NCBI GenBank assembly: GCA_030141605.1 | Contig: JAQGDQ010000016.1 | Coordinates: forward strand, 384,282 to 448,281 | Origin: Tubiluchus corallicola | Taxonomy: Eukaryota > Priapulida > Priapulimorpha > Priapulimorphida > Tubiluchidae | Reading direction: 5' to 3' | DNA: 64,000 nt | Shown here: piece by piece, positions 1-13,000 of the stretch | How positions within the stretch are numbered: position 1 is the stretch's first letter | How the letters are laid out: every line of letters begins with the position of its first letter | Made by a program: the position numbers and the translations under genes | The notes under the pieces: model-generated | The model's database searches: none | The model's input: the letters and a program-made list of their open reading frames with translations, nothing else | What the model was told of the DNA's origin: nothing

Positions 1-1
1 G

Positions 2-208
2 ATCTTCGTCAACATCATGGCGTACGCTTCTTCAGCGGCTAACCCTCTCCTGTACAGCGTGTTTAGTCAAAAGTTTCGAGAAAAGTTCAAGAAGACGCTC
101 TGTTGTTGTTTTGCGGTCAAAAGGCGTGAAAGGACTTCAATGCTGTCCTTTGGCACGTCGTCCACTCGCAGAAGTATTCGTGCGAATACAGCCATTAGTG
201 AAGTATGA
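2..208 (+). CDS. Rhodopsin-family GPCR, C-terminal end (partial, starts before the window)
   Basis: Reading from base 2 gives 68 codons ending in TGA at 206-208, and the frame is open at the window edge, so this is the 3' end of a coding exon. Codons 1-18 form the end of transmembrane helix 7 and finish in NPLLY, the NPxxY motif of class A GPCRs. Then comes a short basic amphipathic helix 8 (QKFREKFKK) and a CCC cluster at codons 34-36, a likely palmitoylation site. The remaining tail is rich in Ser, Thr and Arg. The sequence just before NPLLY (YASSAANP) is typical of peptide-hormone receptors. The ligand cannot be assigned because TM1-TM6 lie outside the window. An ATG at 17 lies inside TM7 and is not a start. 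The protein would be a plasma-membrane receptor. Confidence 0.85.
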   Translation: MFVNIMAYASSAANPLLYSVFSQKFREKFKKTLCCCFAVKRRERTSMLSFGTSSTRRSIRANTAISEV

Positions 209-1595
209 TAACAAACATTCAATGTTCGTAGCGCTTACTGTACTTGTTGTAATAATCACCGGAGGTTCATGTTAATGTTGTTGTTGTTAATGAAGAATGC
301 CATCTATTGTTGACTTATGATTAGCTGATATGATGGAAGACTGGATTTGATAGTGCAACCGTCATTTTGGAGAATATTATTTGGTTTAGGCATGTATCTG
401 TATCCTATGTACACCAAGACTTCAGTAAGCACGGCTTCAATTGGTCTATGGAGATCGCGAATGGTCATCGTTAAAAAGGATTATTGCAGCTTGACTGACT
501 GATAATTGATTTTTGCATTGTGAGCTGTTAAATAATACGTATATTTATTTACATATATTACAGTTAAAGCTACCTGGTAGATGTATTTAATTTATTATAT
601 TTAAATATAAGTCATTAATAGCTAAAAATTTAGTGTGGAAGACTCATTTTTCGGAAAGTGACCACTTATAGAGAAATTTGAAGTATTCCTTTCATTGGGA
701 GAACATGTATTGTGTATCCTGACTTGGCTAAGCATTGTTCCTGGTTAAGTGTTTGATGACTTTGATCCCAGAGGATTATCGTGGGCAATTAGAAAGTTTT
801 GGTGCCGTCATAACTATTAGCATTAAGTAGACCTTGTCGTTGAGTATTGACATGTGTACATATATATGAAAAAGGAAAGTAAATTTGGTGACTCGTCATC
901 CCTTCGTAGGAGAACGATTAAGAAAACATGAGCGAGTTGTCAACAAACTAATTTTTTTAATTACGTTTTTTAAAGTGTTAAAGCCTTAAAAGGATCATTG
1001 GACTAATCGTATTATAATATGTAACACCTACAATGTTGCAAAAAAATGACAACGTGTGTCGCAGTTAAAAGTTCTTCATCTGTCAGGCCATATTTAAGTC
1101 ACTTTTTGTTTTTGTTTTCATGAACTGCGGTAAGATGATCCATTACAGTTCGCCTTAACCTTTGGATTCGAACTATACAAGATTTACAGAGTTACAAAGT
1201 TGCAAATCTTTCAATTGATATAATGTCAAAACGTTGATTTTATAAAGTTATGTAGATTAGTTTGTCTTGTCTTTTGTAATGATAGTTTCAAACAAACGAC
1301 GTCTTTTTAAATATTGACCGCGTACGTGCTGCTTCATAGTAATCACAAATCAATTTGCAAGGTGTGCTGAGCAATAAGTGCAGCGCATTTGAGGGCTTTT
1401 TTTCGCAGGAAGAAAACTCTTCAGTATGAAACAACGCAGGAAAGACGTCGTAAAAAACCACTTACCACATATGAAATATCAAGCGCGTGAAAACAGGAAC
1501 ACAGGTGATTAATGGAGCATGCACATGCATCCGGATTGTCACTACGGCGAAGCAATGGATGGTTCAGAACGTGCGAAGTCAGTGGCAGCTGTTTG
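209..1595. other. Intergenic / 3' flank of the partial GPCR
   Basis: AT-rich sequence with stops in all frames. No canonical AATAAA was found close behind the GPCR stop. I see no repeat structure or coding signal. Confidence 0.5.
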
Positions 1596-1598
1596 TTA

Positions 1599-1812
1599 TG
1601 GCGCGTTCAGATATAGAGACTTCTCTCGCAACTTGTTGCGCAACTTCTCTCTGAAAGTAAAGTTGAAACGTACGAGCGGTTTGGCAACTTGTTCTGCAAA
1701 ACGTGTGAACGGCTTGGCAACTTCTCTCGCAACTCGTTGCACGTGTGAGCAGCTTTGCAACATTACTTTCAAAGAGAAGTTGCGAGTGAAGTCTCTACGT
1801 CTGAACGTGCCA
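1599..1812. mobile_element. 214-bp MITE with long imperfect terminal inverted repeats and TTA target duplication
   Basis: The left end TGGCGCGTTCAGA is matched by the inverted right end TGGCACGTTCAGA. The arms continue inward imperfectly for about 55-65 bp, sharing GTAGAGACTTC-, CTCGCAACTTC- and GAAAGTAA-like blocks. TTA lies directly outside both ends (1596-1598 and 1813-1815), a 3-bp target duplication of the kind made by PIF/Harbinger transposases. The interior is rich in CGCAAC/GTTGCG motifs. It carries no transposase, so it is non-autonomous. Open frames on both strands here are by-products of the fold. Confidence 0.75.
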
Positions 1813-1815
1813 TTA

Positions 1816-3681
1816 AATAAAAACAACTTAGGAAGGCTCTATCGAAACACACATTTTCGTAGAATTCGCATACGTGTGTACATTGTGCAATTATTGTGCA
1901 CATCTCCTATTTTACATTGTGAACATATGGTAACGGTTTATTGAAACAATTCCATTATTAAGAAAAAAGGAAAAACACATTGTTTCCAACCACAATGCAA
2001 ATTGTGCGTTTCATGCAGATGATCTGGCAGATACAGTTCACCAGGTTGTGAGCTGATGTGGAATATTCGGAGTCTCCGGCGACAGAACGTACAGGCCTTT
2101 CAGTGCGACGCCATTAGATATTTTAGTGCGTTTGCTCTTGCAAGTTCATTTACTGTGATTTGGTCTTTTTGTAATAATAGATTGGAAATTAAACGTAGGC
2201 ATATGATCGCTTGTCTACGATGCCAAAAAACATGGCACACCTACAATTTTCTCATTTTGTACTTCACCTGCAGGCTGCAAATTTCTTACTATTTGTTTTA
2301 TTTTTTGAGAATTAGCCTTTATTATCCAAGCTACGAGAACAGGCTAGAAGTTAAAAAGGGAGAAGATGGACAAAAATTATTAATGAGCGTATTAACATCA
2401 GTAGCATGTACAGTATCTGGTGATAGAAAGTGCCACGTATTTGTACACAGTTAACAAAGGAATACCTAACACTGAATTTACAAAATCTTTTAAAGTTTCT
2501 AAGCGACCAATTCAACCATTTATATTATAAGTTTTAAGCACCACCTTGAGGTGAAAGTGCTAACTGTTTCTGGTGTTTCATTTCTACATTCGTCTTCGCG
2601 TTTACGCAGTGCATGACTGCGCCTGTTTCATTATTAATAGTGACTACGATGCTTTGTCCCCATCGTCTCATAAACCGACTCTGCCCGACAAGGTTGCACG
2701 TTTCATCTACCCTTACAGCTACAAAGTACTAAGTTTGATAAAATATTTTATTTAATTTCTACAGTAGTGTCAAACAGTTATGTAGAATGGAGTAAGTTTA
2801 CTATTATAAAAAACAAAACAAGAAACCCTAAATCTGCAAAGGTTTATGAAATGACAAAAATATTTAATAGATTTAATAGTAAGTTTGAATGGAATTCAAA
2901 TGTGATTATGACTGTGTGGCGCCATCTATAATTGAAATCGCAACTTGCTGCACGCAGAATTAACACACAGTATTGCTATATTGTACTGTAGTTTAGAACA
3001 CACAAAATGTGTGCATTAACATTATCATAAGGAGGACATATTCCAGCTTAATAGTCTAAAGTAGTTAAAATTTTATGTAGCTCAGTTTACACAACTATAC
3101 AAACTTAAATGCTGTACTCAAAACAAAAAGAAGCTACTTGCAAAATCAAAATGTTTTAACATATTACAGAGTGTCTTAACGCAATCTGTTCACTTAAATT
3201 TAAGATCCATTTGATTTGCTAATAATTCACCTTTTGCAAAAATTATGTCATTATGTTTTCATATTAAAATTACATGTTTGTTTCATGGTTTTTGTAAGTC
3301 TCATAATAATCTGATCCTAAGTCATGTATTATGAACTACAGAAATAATTATTATATTGTGCAGATAAAGATGAAAAAGTATTCACGCAGTGTCCTCAAAT
3401 AATCCTACCCTTTCTACAAATCAGCGTAAACTACTTGGCAAGCTCAGTCAGTCGTGATAAAAAACGCAAACAATGCGCTCTAATAATTTAATAAATGATT
3501 TAACAAACGGTTTAATAATTTGGTTTAATCGCGTTATATAGTAGTTTTGTATTTATCACAACACTCTATTTGCACAGATATCAAACTTTTTGTAAGATTG
3601 CTTAATTTTTTGTACTGTGCTTTGACAATGCTACCATATCTAATGTCTGCCAAATAACTTATTATTGTGCTTGAACGTCTG
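1816..3681. other. Intergenic, no recognisable gene
   Basis: An AT-rich stretch. An open frame of 132 codons at 2056-2454 (+) has no recognisable domain and a composition like the surrounding DNA, so I do not call it a gene. Nothing else is seen. Confidence 0.5.
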
Positions 3682-4055
<374 letters not shown>

Positions 4056-4635
4056 TTATGTTGTTGTTATTGTTATTCCAGCGCTCGTGTAGCATCTGTA
4101 GTTTAATGTCACTTAAACATAAGTGCAAACGTTAAAAGTAAATCACGAAAAGAGCTCTTAAAGTAACTACCATTGTAGATCTATATTTTAAAACACTGCA
4201 CAACGAGATTAAAAGGAAAAACACGACAAAAATATATGTATAAATTTAGAGATTCACAGACACTGTGTTGGTTACACTACAGAAGAGCATATAGACTCTT
4301 GTCAGTACAGAAATCTTCTGCGTAAAGACCCGAAAGCGCTATTTACACAGTACAAGTATCTAACCTTGATTAAGTTTCTATACTGAAAAAATGGCAAAAT
4401 GAATTATCAAGAAATAACTAATTAACTAATAACTCAATGTTTTAGATTTTGGATAAACATAAAGGAGGCTTTTCTTTCCGTGTTCATCCGATCCCAATAC
4501 CAAAATCTTTGCTTATTAGAGAGAAGACATCCAGACCTAGTTGATGGCCTTGTCCGTACTAATAATGATAATAATCGCTGGGCTAGACCTAATTCTAATA
4601 TGGATACGGACTTAAATGCAGCAGCCCATTGTGTG
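4056..4635. other. Intergenic downstream of the sulfotransferase gene
   Basis: Ordinary AT-rich sequence. The frame at 4480-4686 (+) overlaps the 3' end of the sulfotransferase on the other strand and shows no domain. Confidence 0.5.
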
Positions 4636-4641
4636 TTTATT
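4636..4641 (-). terminator. Candidate polyadenylation signal of the sulfotransferase gene
   Basis: TTTATT on the plus strand reads AATAAA on the minus strand, beginning 4 nt after the sulfotransferase stop codon (4646-4648). If used, the 3' UTR would be only about 20-35 nt. A more distal signal could be used instead. Confidence 0.3.
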
Positions 4642-4645
4642 GTTG

Positions 4646-5589
4646 CTAGCTGTCATAAGGTAAATCTAAACTATAACCAAACATGATAAAATCGAGTTTA
4701 TAAGCTCGCTGAACTTGTTCTATAAGTTCTTGAGGTATTTCACTATAATACTGATTTAGTAGTTTTTTGGTTCTCTTATTGTGGTAATCCACGTCACGTG
4801 GCGGGAATCTCACAGAATGCTGCGCATGCGTAAATGCCTGTATGATGTAATTTGCCTCTTCGTCCAAATGTTCATATTTTCCAACAAAGGCGTAATTTAT
4901 TTCGCAGGGATTACAAAGATCCGCATACCTACTCCAATGCACGTCTCTCCTTTCTGGCGGCTGGTTCACAGCATGAATTAGGAACTGCTTGAAGGTTAAA
5001 AATGTTGAATTGTCTACCGATTTGTTGGCGTATTTTGCTGCAAGTTTATGAGACACGCGTCTGTACACAGAACTGTTACTCTCTGGTGATAGTTTACTAA
5101 TGTATGCCGATAGGAGGCGCTCGTACGGGTTGCGTACAAAGAAAAATTTTGTGTAATTTTTAAGTACAATTACTTGACTGCCTGGAGTGAAAAGTCTCAG
5201 TCTTCCTAAATTTTTCTCGGCAATACGAGTGGCATGGGGGCCTGGTAGATGTTTTATCAAAAACTCGCTCTCTTTTTCGTTGATTCTCTCCAGATGCAAC
5301 TGATTTAGCAAAATGAGTGCTTTCTTCCAACTCGTTGAACCCACTTTTGGCACAGAGCAGAAACCGATTTCATTTATATCGTCTACAAACAACTGTCGTC
5401 TCCACTTTTCAGTCAGACCGCCTCCGAAAGTTTTATTGGTTTTCCAGTTCCAAAGTTGACATAACGTCTGCAGACGCCTCCGGCGGCTGAGCATGATGTC
5501 ATTCTTGTCCGATATTTCGTCCTTGTAATTTTCTCTGTTATTGTGCGGCTTGTACTTCTGACGCGGAAGTAACGACTGATCTGTAATAC
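4646..5589 (-). CDS. Carbohydrate sulfotransferase, HNK-1ST/CHST8-14 family (terminal exon)
   Basis: This exon encodes about 314 residues of a Golgi type II sulfotransferase that moves sulfate from PAPS to a glycan. Counting from the internal Met at 5494, the 5'-phosphosulfate loop SVPKVGSTSW is at residues 47-56 and the 3'-phosphate loop FVRNPYERLLSAY at 119-131. The family's HW...C.PC and FVGKYEHLDEEANY blocks are at about 186-217. Potential N-glycosylation sites are NYT, NSS, NKS and NST. The frame stays open for about 32 codons upstream of that Met, to a splice acceptor (TTTTAACAG on the minus strand) at 5590. The true start, the cytoplasmic tail and the membrane anchor must therefore be on upstream exon(s) at higher coordinates, which I could not locate. 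The stop is TAG at 4646-4648. Family assignment is strong; the substrate glycan is not known. Confidence 0.9.
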
Positions 5590-6689
5590 CTGTTAAAAGA
5601 CATATTATTCAAGTTAACCATAATGACAGCTTGTGCAATTTACTGTGTTACCGGTTTTACAGTAGCGAATGTACCAGTATTTATAGTCGGCATTCGTGAT
5701 TTTCAAGAATACGATCTGGGGTTTTTTAAGATTGATTTAGTTCACAATCACGTGTTCCCTTTTTGTTTGTAAGAGAACTGGTAACGTTCCCCTCATGCAC
5801 CCAAAAACTATGGCAGGATAAAGTCGCGTGCTGGTTTGCGGAAGTTTTTAGAGACTGCAGCCTGTCTTTGGAAATAATGCCTGTGTTCTTTTAAGCAGGC
5901 GGAATTGACAAAGCCGCTGAACCGCTTAAAATCTAGCGCTCTTCTTGGAACAATCATACAAAATAATTTACCTTATTTTACAAAATACGCTACCTCCGCA
6001 AAATCACATTTTTTATAACATTGGACGTCCTTTTATCCTCGGTATATAAACTAAACAGAAGTTACCAACTAATTGTAAAATGAAGTCAGATTTTTATTAG
6101 GGAAAAATCTTTGTTTTAAGGTGAGCACATTTGCATAAATAATTGGCTCATTTTATAGCCTTTTATAATCTTAAAGGTTAAGCGTACCTAAGAGAAATAA
6201 CTGATGTTCAATGAACCATTGACTAAACTTGTGAGAATACTAGTATGCTATGACAACAAACAGTATTGCGGGGCTTGGGGTATACAAATGCCTTTCAACC
6301 AATAATTTGACCTGATATAATCGGTGGCTGATTGAAAGGCCTTATTAACAAAATGGCTGCTATTATTATTAGGAGATGAAATCGAAGGTTATGACAGCTA
6401 TTGAAAACCAGTCAACTTTTCGTGAGATTGTTGCATTCGATTTTAGATACTGAACTGACTAACTGAATAAACATAACATACGGTTCTTGAATAATGAACA
6501 AATATATTATAATCTAACGACTGACTAATCGAAGGAGGAAGGCACTGAAGAATTATGAGTCCAAGCTTTCGAAAGCAGAACCTTTTCTGTGTCTATAACC
6601 CTTTGAATCTAATCTAATGTTAATTCTCTTAGTATATGTACATAAAGTAGGTAGGTAGTAGTGTAGGTAGGTGAGAGTTTGCTGTAGGA
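5590..6689. other. Probable sulfotransferase intron / upstream DNA
   Basis: The acceptor at 5590 implies that the gene continues to the right, so this region is probably intronic. I found no exon with a signal anchor on the minus strand. It is otherwise AT-rich single-copy-looking sequence. Confidence 0.4.
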
Positions 6690-6965
6690 CTTATACTGCT
6701 TAAAGTATTCAGTGTCCAAATGCCGCTGTCCAAGTGTACATGGTCCAACTGTCCACTGCCTAAATGTCCACAACCAAGAGCTACTGCCCAAATGTCCCTT
6801 GCCAAGTGACCTAGACCCAACACTGCAAGAAAAACGGAGTGGCAAAAGCTAACGAGAAACTGTTTGCGACAAAATTATAGACGGAAGATTCTGCTATAGT
6901 GTTCGAACGGTACACGGTAAAACTATCACTGGTAAAATGGCACCGGTAAAAATGGCATGGTAATT
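6690..6965. repeat. Degenerate 16-bp minisatellite, two clusters
   Basis: On the minus strand, 6690-6805 is built of 15-16 bp units close to GnACATTTGGACAGTG. A second cluster at 6905-6965 uses CCATTTTACCAGTG-like units. Both share the CATTTnGnCAGTG core with the minisatellite at 30.2-30.5 kb, in the opposite orientation. The open frames across this part are repeat by-products. Confidence 0.6.
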
Positions 6966-6969
6966 TATT

Positions 6970-8890
6970 GTAAATGAAAATTTTGACGAAACTTTAATAA
7001 TTTCGCACATAACAAGGTAGCAGACTCGGTGACATCATGCTTTTTTAATCGATAACAAAACGTACACAGAAAAAAGTGAGCATTCCAATAATTTAATAGT
7101 TAATGCGGCCGATTCTGGGAGCATTTCTTGTCCATGTAAACGATTTGTTCGCACTCTCGAAAGACCCATACTTTCTACCTATCCAGGGATTTATCCATGA
7201 TTTTTTTCTCAAAATCATTTTTCCATAACTGATTACTTTTTAAACAGAAAATCGATTCACTCAGTTTTTCAAAATTTATCCAACTAATACGGCCAAGAAA
7301 AACGATTCAAAAGAAATATTCATTCAACATTACCTATAATATTTTATCTACGTTTAAATTCGGATTAGTATTCACTTTGAAATTTTTAAGATCTATTTAA
7401 GATGGGTTCTTTGAAGACTAAGACTGTTTGGGCTTCTTTTATTTTTCTTACAAAATTTTAGTAAACTGTACCTTCGCTGTATCTGGGCCATGAGCCCAAA
7501 TGAGCAAGCCAGGCTGAAATCATGAATATAAAAAGCGCCACTGTAGCTAAGCAACGCCTTCTACTGAAGAGCGACGCAATTAATTGTTCCAATACCACTT
7601 TAAATTTGCACTGTAATTTGGATCCAATTTTAATAACCATTATCCAATACATTTTCTTTTACTTTCTCTGAAAAAGTTCTTTAATGTTTTTCATGAAAGA
7701 AATTTGCAGTTATTGCGTAAATTAAGTCAAGCCATTTCTCAGTGGCAAAATTCACATGGTGCACGTAATCGTTTATCAACACCACAAATTCGTTCTGTTG
7801 AATTTGATTAAGCCATTGTTTTTTGCTAAATTTCGAGCGTTTTAGTATCACCAAAAATCTGTCATATAAACTATGCACTGTACTAGTACCAGTTTCGTTT
7901 TTCTCAACTAAATTTCACATTTTTTACACACCATAACGAATTATGGCTCAATTTTACATGCACACCTGAACAACGCGGAAACGATATTAGAACTGCTACT
8001 GCCATAGCCTGTAATAGTTGCCACAATTAACTTGTTGCCTGAGCCTAATCCGATTTGTAACTGATCATTCCGGCTCACGGGCATAAACACGACAATAATA
8101 CTTAAAGGAAATTATGCTGACGGTTGTTACAGTCACTAGGCTGTGGACAGTAATTTCGAATGGCATGTGGAAAATTGCATTAGGTACTGTTTATTTTTGT
8201 TTTGTGAGAGACGAAAATGCAGTTAAATACCTTATTAGCAATGTAAAATTCATAAACCTACGTTTCTGAAACATTGATTTTTAGTTGCAATTAATAGTGT
8301 ACAATTGACATAGCACTAACAGTATGCGATTAATAGTAATTGAGATACAAGTATTATGTTTTTATGTGTGTATATGTTGGAGTGCAAAAAGGGCTGTTGT
8401 TTTAACATACGTCACTCTTTATTATAATGAGGAGTAAAAATAACATTGATCTATATAGTACGACCTATTTTTCGTAAAGTTTTCTGTCTGGCATTAGCTA
8501 ATGTATGATATTAGACCATTTTACCATATATTGTTAATGTAATAGCGGTCAAAGATACTGGTAATAATTATTGATTTCCTTATTTATAAATAAATTAATT
8601 GTAAAAGATTAATTTTCGATCACTATTACACGTAATATAATGTAATAGATGAGAAACAAGCGTGTTCTCGAAACGGTTTTTAAATAAAAATATTACAGAA
8701 TTTTTCTAAAAATTGACAGATTCGTCACATAATTTTTTTAAATTATGTTGTTCGCGAATTTGTCATGCTGACTAGTGACGTTGGTTTGTAAGATCGCGAT
8801 TCGTTTATTTAATTTCTAAATACACTAAAACGGAACTAAGCGCCGTTAGTATTGAGCCGTTGAGTTTATTGAATTACTTAATTTATCGAT
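6970..8890. other. Intergenic or intronic, nothing recognised
   Basis: AT-rich. Minus-strand frames of 64-65 codons at 7458-7652 and 7681-7878 show no domain or clear splice-site support. Confidence 0.45.
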
Positions 8891-8896
8891 AGACTA

Positions 8897-9138
8897 GTAA
8901 TCGTAATCGTAATCGTCATCGTCATCGTCATCGTAATCGTAATCGTAATCGTAATCGTAATCGTAATCGTAATCGTAATCGTAATCGTAATCGTAATCGT
9001 AATCGTAATCGTAACCGTAACCGTAACCGTAACCGTAACCGTAACCGTAACCGTAACAGTAACAGTAACAGTAACAGTAACAGTAACAGTAACAGTAACA
9101 GTAATAGTAATAGTAATAGTTGTAGTAATAGTAATAGT
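8897..9138. repeat. Block-structured hexanucleotide array (TAATCG to TAACCG to TAACAG to TAATAG)
   Basis: About 40 tandem 6-bp units are sorted into successive variant blocks: mostly GTAATCG-type with a short GTCATC patch (8897-9011), TAACCG (about 9012-9055), TAACAG (about 9056-9100) and TAATAG (9101-9138). Each block differs from the next by one or two substitutions. The minus strand reads as an uninterrupted Thr-Ile/Thr-Val frame because the period is a multiple of 3. This is not a gene. Confidence 0.95.
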
Positions 9139-9139
9139 T

Positions 9140-11528
9140 AATTTATTTAGCTTCATAAACTTAATACAGTAGTTAAGATATTAGTGCATATATTAAACAG
9201 ATAAATTCGAGCAGAGGTGACGAAGGACCATGCGGTCACCCAGTCAGTTACTTTCAATTAGATGTTAGTACAAAATTAGCATTATGCAATTAATCAAAGT
9301 CATAATTACCATTAATTCAATAAAAAAGCAAACATGTCTATACACATAAATTACCTACTAGGTAGCTCATCTTTCCTTGAAACTGTTTTCTCCATCTTCT
9401 CTTTTGAAGAAAGTTCTATCTACAATAAAAGCCCATTTAAAGAGTTGGAAATTTTTAAAATTCTCTTTGATCGTTTTTTTAACCTGAGTTTTAAGTATAT
9501 GTAAATTTTATTTCAAATTGTACACGTTTTGTAGTGAATGGTTCTTATTTGTTTTTGCAAATGTCAATTAAATTGGTTGTCACCAAAGTTAAACAATGTG
9601 CACAGTTTTATTGTAACATGTCATAAACATTAAATATTTAGAAGACGAAAAGCTCTGAAGATTGTGAGTCTATCAGGACTTTATAGTATCAACCCACATA
9701 CTTTGTCCATTATTTTGAGATATCAACCAACATGACTACATCATGTTTGAACTTTGAATTCTCATACTAGTCAGCATGTAATCGGTCAGAGCCACCTATC
9801 TATAACAAAGAAAAACAAAGAATTTCACCTACTGCAGTCGTTAAGATCGCTACACCCTTGACCCTACCTTAACTTCTCGTGTAATCATTATCCATCATAA
9901 ATAAAATATTGTGCATTTGGTGTTTTAATAACAAACCATGACATTTACGGTTCTACTATGAAACTCATCTTGCCCCACTAATACTAGCTAATTAAATACC
10001 ATAAAATGTACTTTTTAAATTAAGTGTCACGCAATGTTGTTGCTAGATGGCAGCACATGCGAGCTTTGAAACCCTACAACTACGTAGTTCAGTGCTACAA
10101 TCAAAATGCTCCTACTTCTTCAGCGCATCTGGAACTGAGAAATAAGATGAGTTTAGTGTCACCCCCAACCAATCCGTTTATTTTTTTATTATTTACACTT
10201 TACTTTTTGCAATAACGCATTTACCTCCAAAAGTGTATGATTTTTAAACTTTCATTGACCGAATATCTTAATATTGCGCGATGATTCACAATTATTCTGA
10301 TAGCAAATAAAGATAATACTATTTTACTATCAATCAAACACAGGCTGACCACCGCATGTAAGATTTCCAGAAATTTTAACACGCATCTATATTGCAGCTT
10401 TATACGTTTACTGGCAGACGGAGCTAGGCGAAAAGTTGAAAGCAGGGTATCCAGACGGAATAAAGAAGCTGCTCAGCAAGCTGGCGCAGTTAAAAAGCCC
10501 TTTCACATACTGGAGAAAATGATAGTGTATTGGCCACGGAAATTTTTAACACTTTAATTAAACTTTGCTAAGGTGTGGTGATAAGCAGTGTGTATATATG
10601 TCTATAATTTTTACTGTTATTAATAAATTAAGTGTAATATTTTTGCAGATAACATGGTTTAAGCTTTACGTCAGTTCGAGAAACACGTGGCGCAACAGGA
10701 GGTATTATATTCTCACCTCAGTTAATGTACGACTTCATCCTACATCTAGACAAACCAGATTATTACAAAACCGCGTACTTGAACATTCACCGAAAGCAAT
10801 CATTTGGCACAAAAACACCGTAACCAATTAAAAATATAGTTGACTTGAATTTCAAATCTATTCTGTAACACTAACGCTTTTCAATTCTAGATCAGTTAAA
10901 TCAATACAATTCTCTTACTGGACATAAACTTTACCAGCTTTACCAGCAGTGACTGTTTCTTTAATTTCCTCCATTTTTTGCATTTTTAGTTGCTTCTGAA
11001 AAGCTCAGTGTTGAGCCGCTCAAGATTTTAATTCTTTTTTGCCCAACTCTTGCTGACGTAGTAGTGCTTACTGCTTCAGAAGACATAGTCCTTTCTTGAT
11101 TTCCGCTTTAATCCGTTTAGCAATTCCTGAAGTTGCCTTAATTGTCTTCAATTTTGTCCTTTGAATTTGGTGGACCTGCTAGATAAGTTGAGAATGATAA
11201 TAACGCCGTGGCCATTGCAATGTTTTGCCAGTTCCAGTGTTAGTGGGAAGAGTAAGAAAGTACTAAATTTCGTGCTTGCTGAATAACATTTCACTTTATT
11301 TTCGATTATGCCCTAAATGAACTTGCTTGGGCATTGCTGTTCAATGCTCGCGCACTACTGATTGCAGTTATGATTTCAGTTTATTTCCCATTACACGTAT
11401 GGACAAAATGTATGGGCAGCCTTTGATTGCGTGAAATTAATATCACATCAGCTGTCTTGCGTGATATAAAGTTTTGAGGTCATGCAAGGTCAACGGCGAT
11501 GTTGTCACCCCTTATTTTAAAGTTTAGT
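9140..11528. other. Intergenic, nothing recognised
   Basis: AT-rich sequence. Short frames at 10024-10215 and 10565-10831 (+) resemble nothing I know and lack compositional support. Confidence 0.45.
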
Positions 11529-11530
11529 TT

Positions 11531-11612
11531 AATATGAATGAATGAATGAATAAATAAATAAATAAACAGGTAAACAAATAAACAGATAAGCAAGCAAATA
11601 AGTACATAAGTA
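11531..11612. repeat. Degenerate tetranucleotide array (AATG/AATA/AACA)
   Basis: A 4-bp period runs through AATG, AATA and AACA variants and becomes less regular toward 11612. It generates a spurious Tyr/Leu/Phe-rich minus-strand frame. Confidence 0.8.
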
Positions 11613-11614
11613 AA

Positions 11615-12999
11615 TGGTTGAAAACTTATTAAAGTTATTAAAGTTCACAAATAAGAATTTTTGTGAAGGGAAATAATCTAACGTGATGTCGGCACGAGAT
11701 GTAAGTAAGACTTGTTGCAAATTTGTGTACCTCGCGTTACTTAATATTTTTTTTATCGTAATAAATTCAGCGAGGTTGCAGATATACGAATATACGAGCA
11801 AAGACTTCTTAGTGGAAAGACATTGGAAGAATGGACTGACGACAACATCGAACACTCGCACACACTGAAAAACTTGCTATTTCTTTTAACAATAATCAAT
11901 TTATAGTCTGTCTGCTCAATATGATTAAACAATTATGTGTATTCGAAGGGAGGCATTTTTGAACAAATAAAACAAAGCTCTTAATATAATCTTTTTATCG
12001 CCTCAAGATACAGCCTAATACACGAAAAGCAGATTAGGGTTATGGCACACGACAGTGACTTTTACTGCGTGGCAATATTATTGACTTTTGTCGATAATAT
12101 TTTAGGTTTTGTTTTCTCTGCTATTAAGATTTCCCTCCAAAACCTCGAGTTATTTTGCGAAGCCACATCAAGATTATTGCGGCTTGAGTGCGCAAAATCT
12201 GTTTGAAGTCAGCGGGATTCAAGCACATCTATCCGACTCTGCAGACGTCTCGTTAGTCTGCATGGTTTGTGATTTCAATTTGCGCTCTCGTTATAAACTG
12301 TTGCCGGAAAATATTTGAAATGATTTAAAGCTACTATGCGCAACTATGCAACATTTAGAAACTGATTTAAAGTTGAAGTTCAATAGAATAAATCGCGAAG
12401 CAATTACACTGCGATACAAATCGATCAGTCTGTTACTCATGTAGGACTTTACCCGGTGCTATTCAAGGTTCAAACCTGGTGACAATTTTGTGTAATTGTC
12501 GTGAAAGTGCCGCCAAGTGAGTGATAATCCAAAATTCCAGATACACTTTACTCAAGTGATATATATGTTAGGCTCAATGGTTACATGACAGATTATAATT
12601 TTACTTGCAAATCAATAACTACATACTTTTACTAAATAGTGAAAGATTTGTATTGTATTGAAGGTAATGTGGCTCAAATTATTTTTCCAAATAGATGTAT
12701 GCTCTTTGATTTTGAAAACGTGAAAGTTACGATTTTAATGCTGAAGAAAAAACTTATTTAATGCGTGACTGTAGGTATCAGATTGCAAGTTAAATTATTG
12801 GCCTGTACGTTTTCAATACTATTCTTTTAATTTATGCACACATTCATATTTTACAGGGTAAGTGATATATATGCAACATAATATTATATATTTCCCATAT
12901 TATGTAGATTTAGCGTCATTGCCGTCATTGCCGTCATTGCCATTAATACTTTACAAAATGCAAATAGATGAAAATGTATAATGAAATTTGCAGAAAGTG
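11615..12999. other. Intergenic, nothing recognised
   Basis: AT-rich. It contains a small GCCGTCATT triplication at about 12916-12941. A box-B-like GGTTCAAACCTGG at about 12469 has no matching box A, so no tRNA is called. Confidence 0.45.
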
Positions 13000-13000
13000 A

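Noticed and set aside
1519-1944. 141-codon plus-strand frame with a matching minus-strand frame
   Set aside because: The frames arise from the inverted arms of the MITE.
2056-2454. 132-codon plus-strand ORF
   Set aside because: No domain or composition shift; similar lengths occur by chance in 64 kb.
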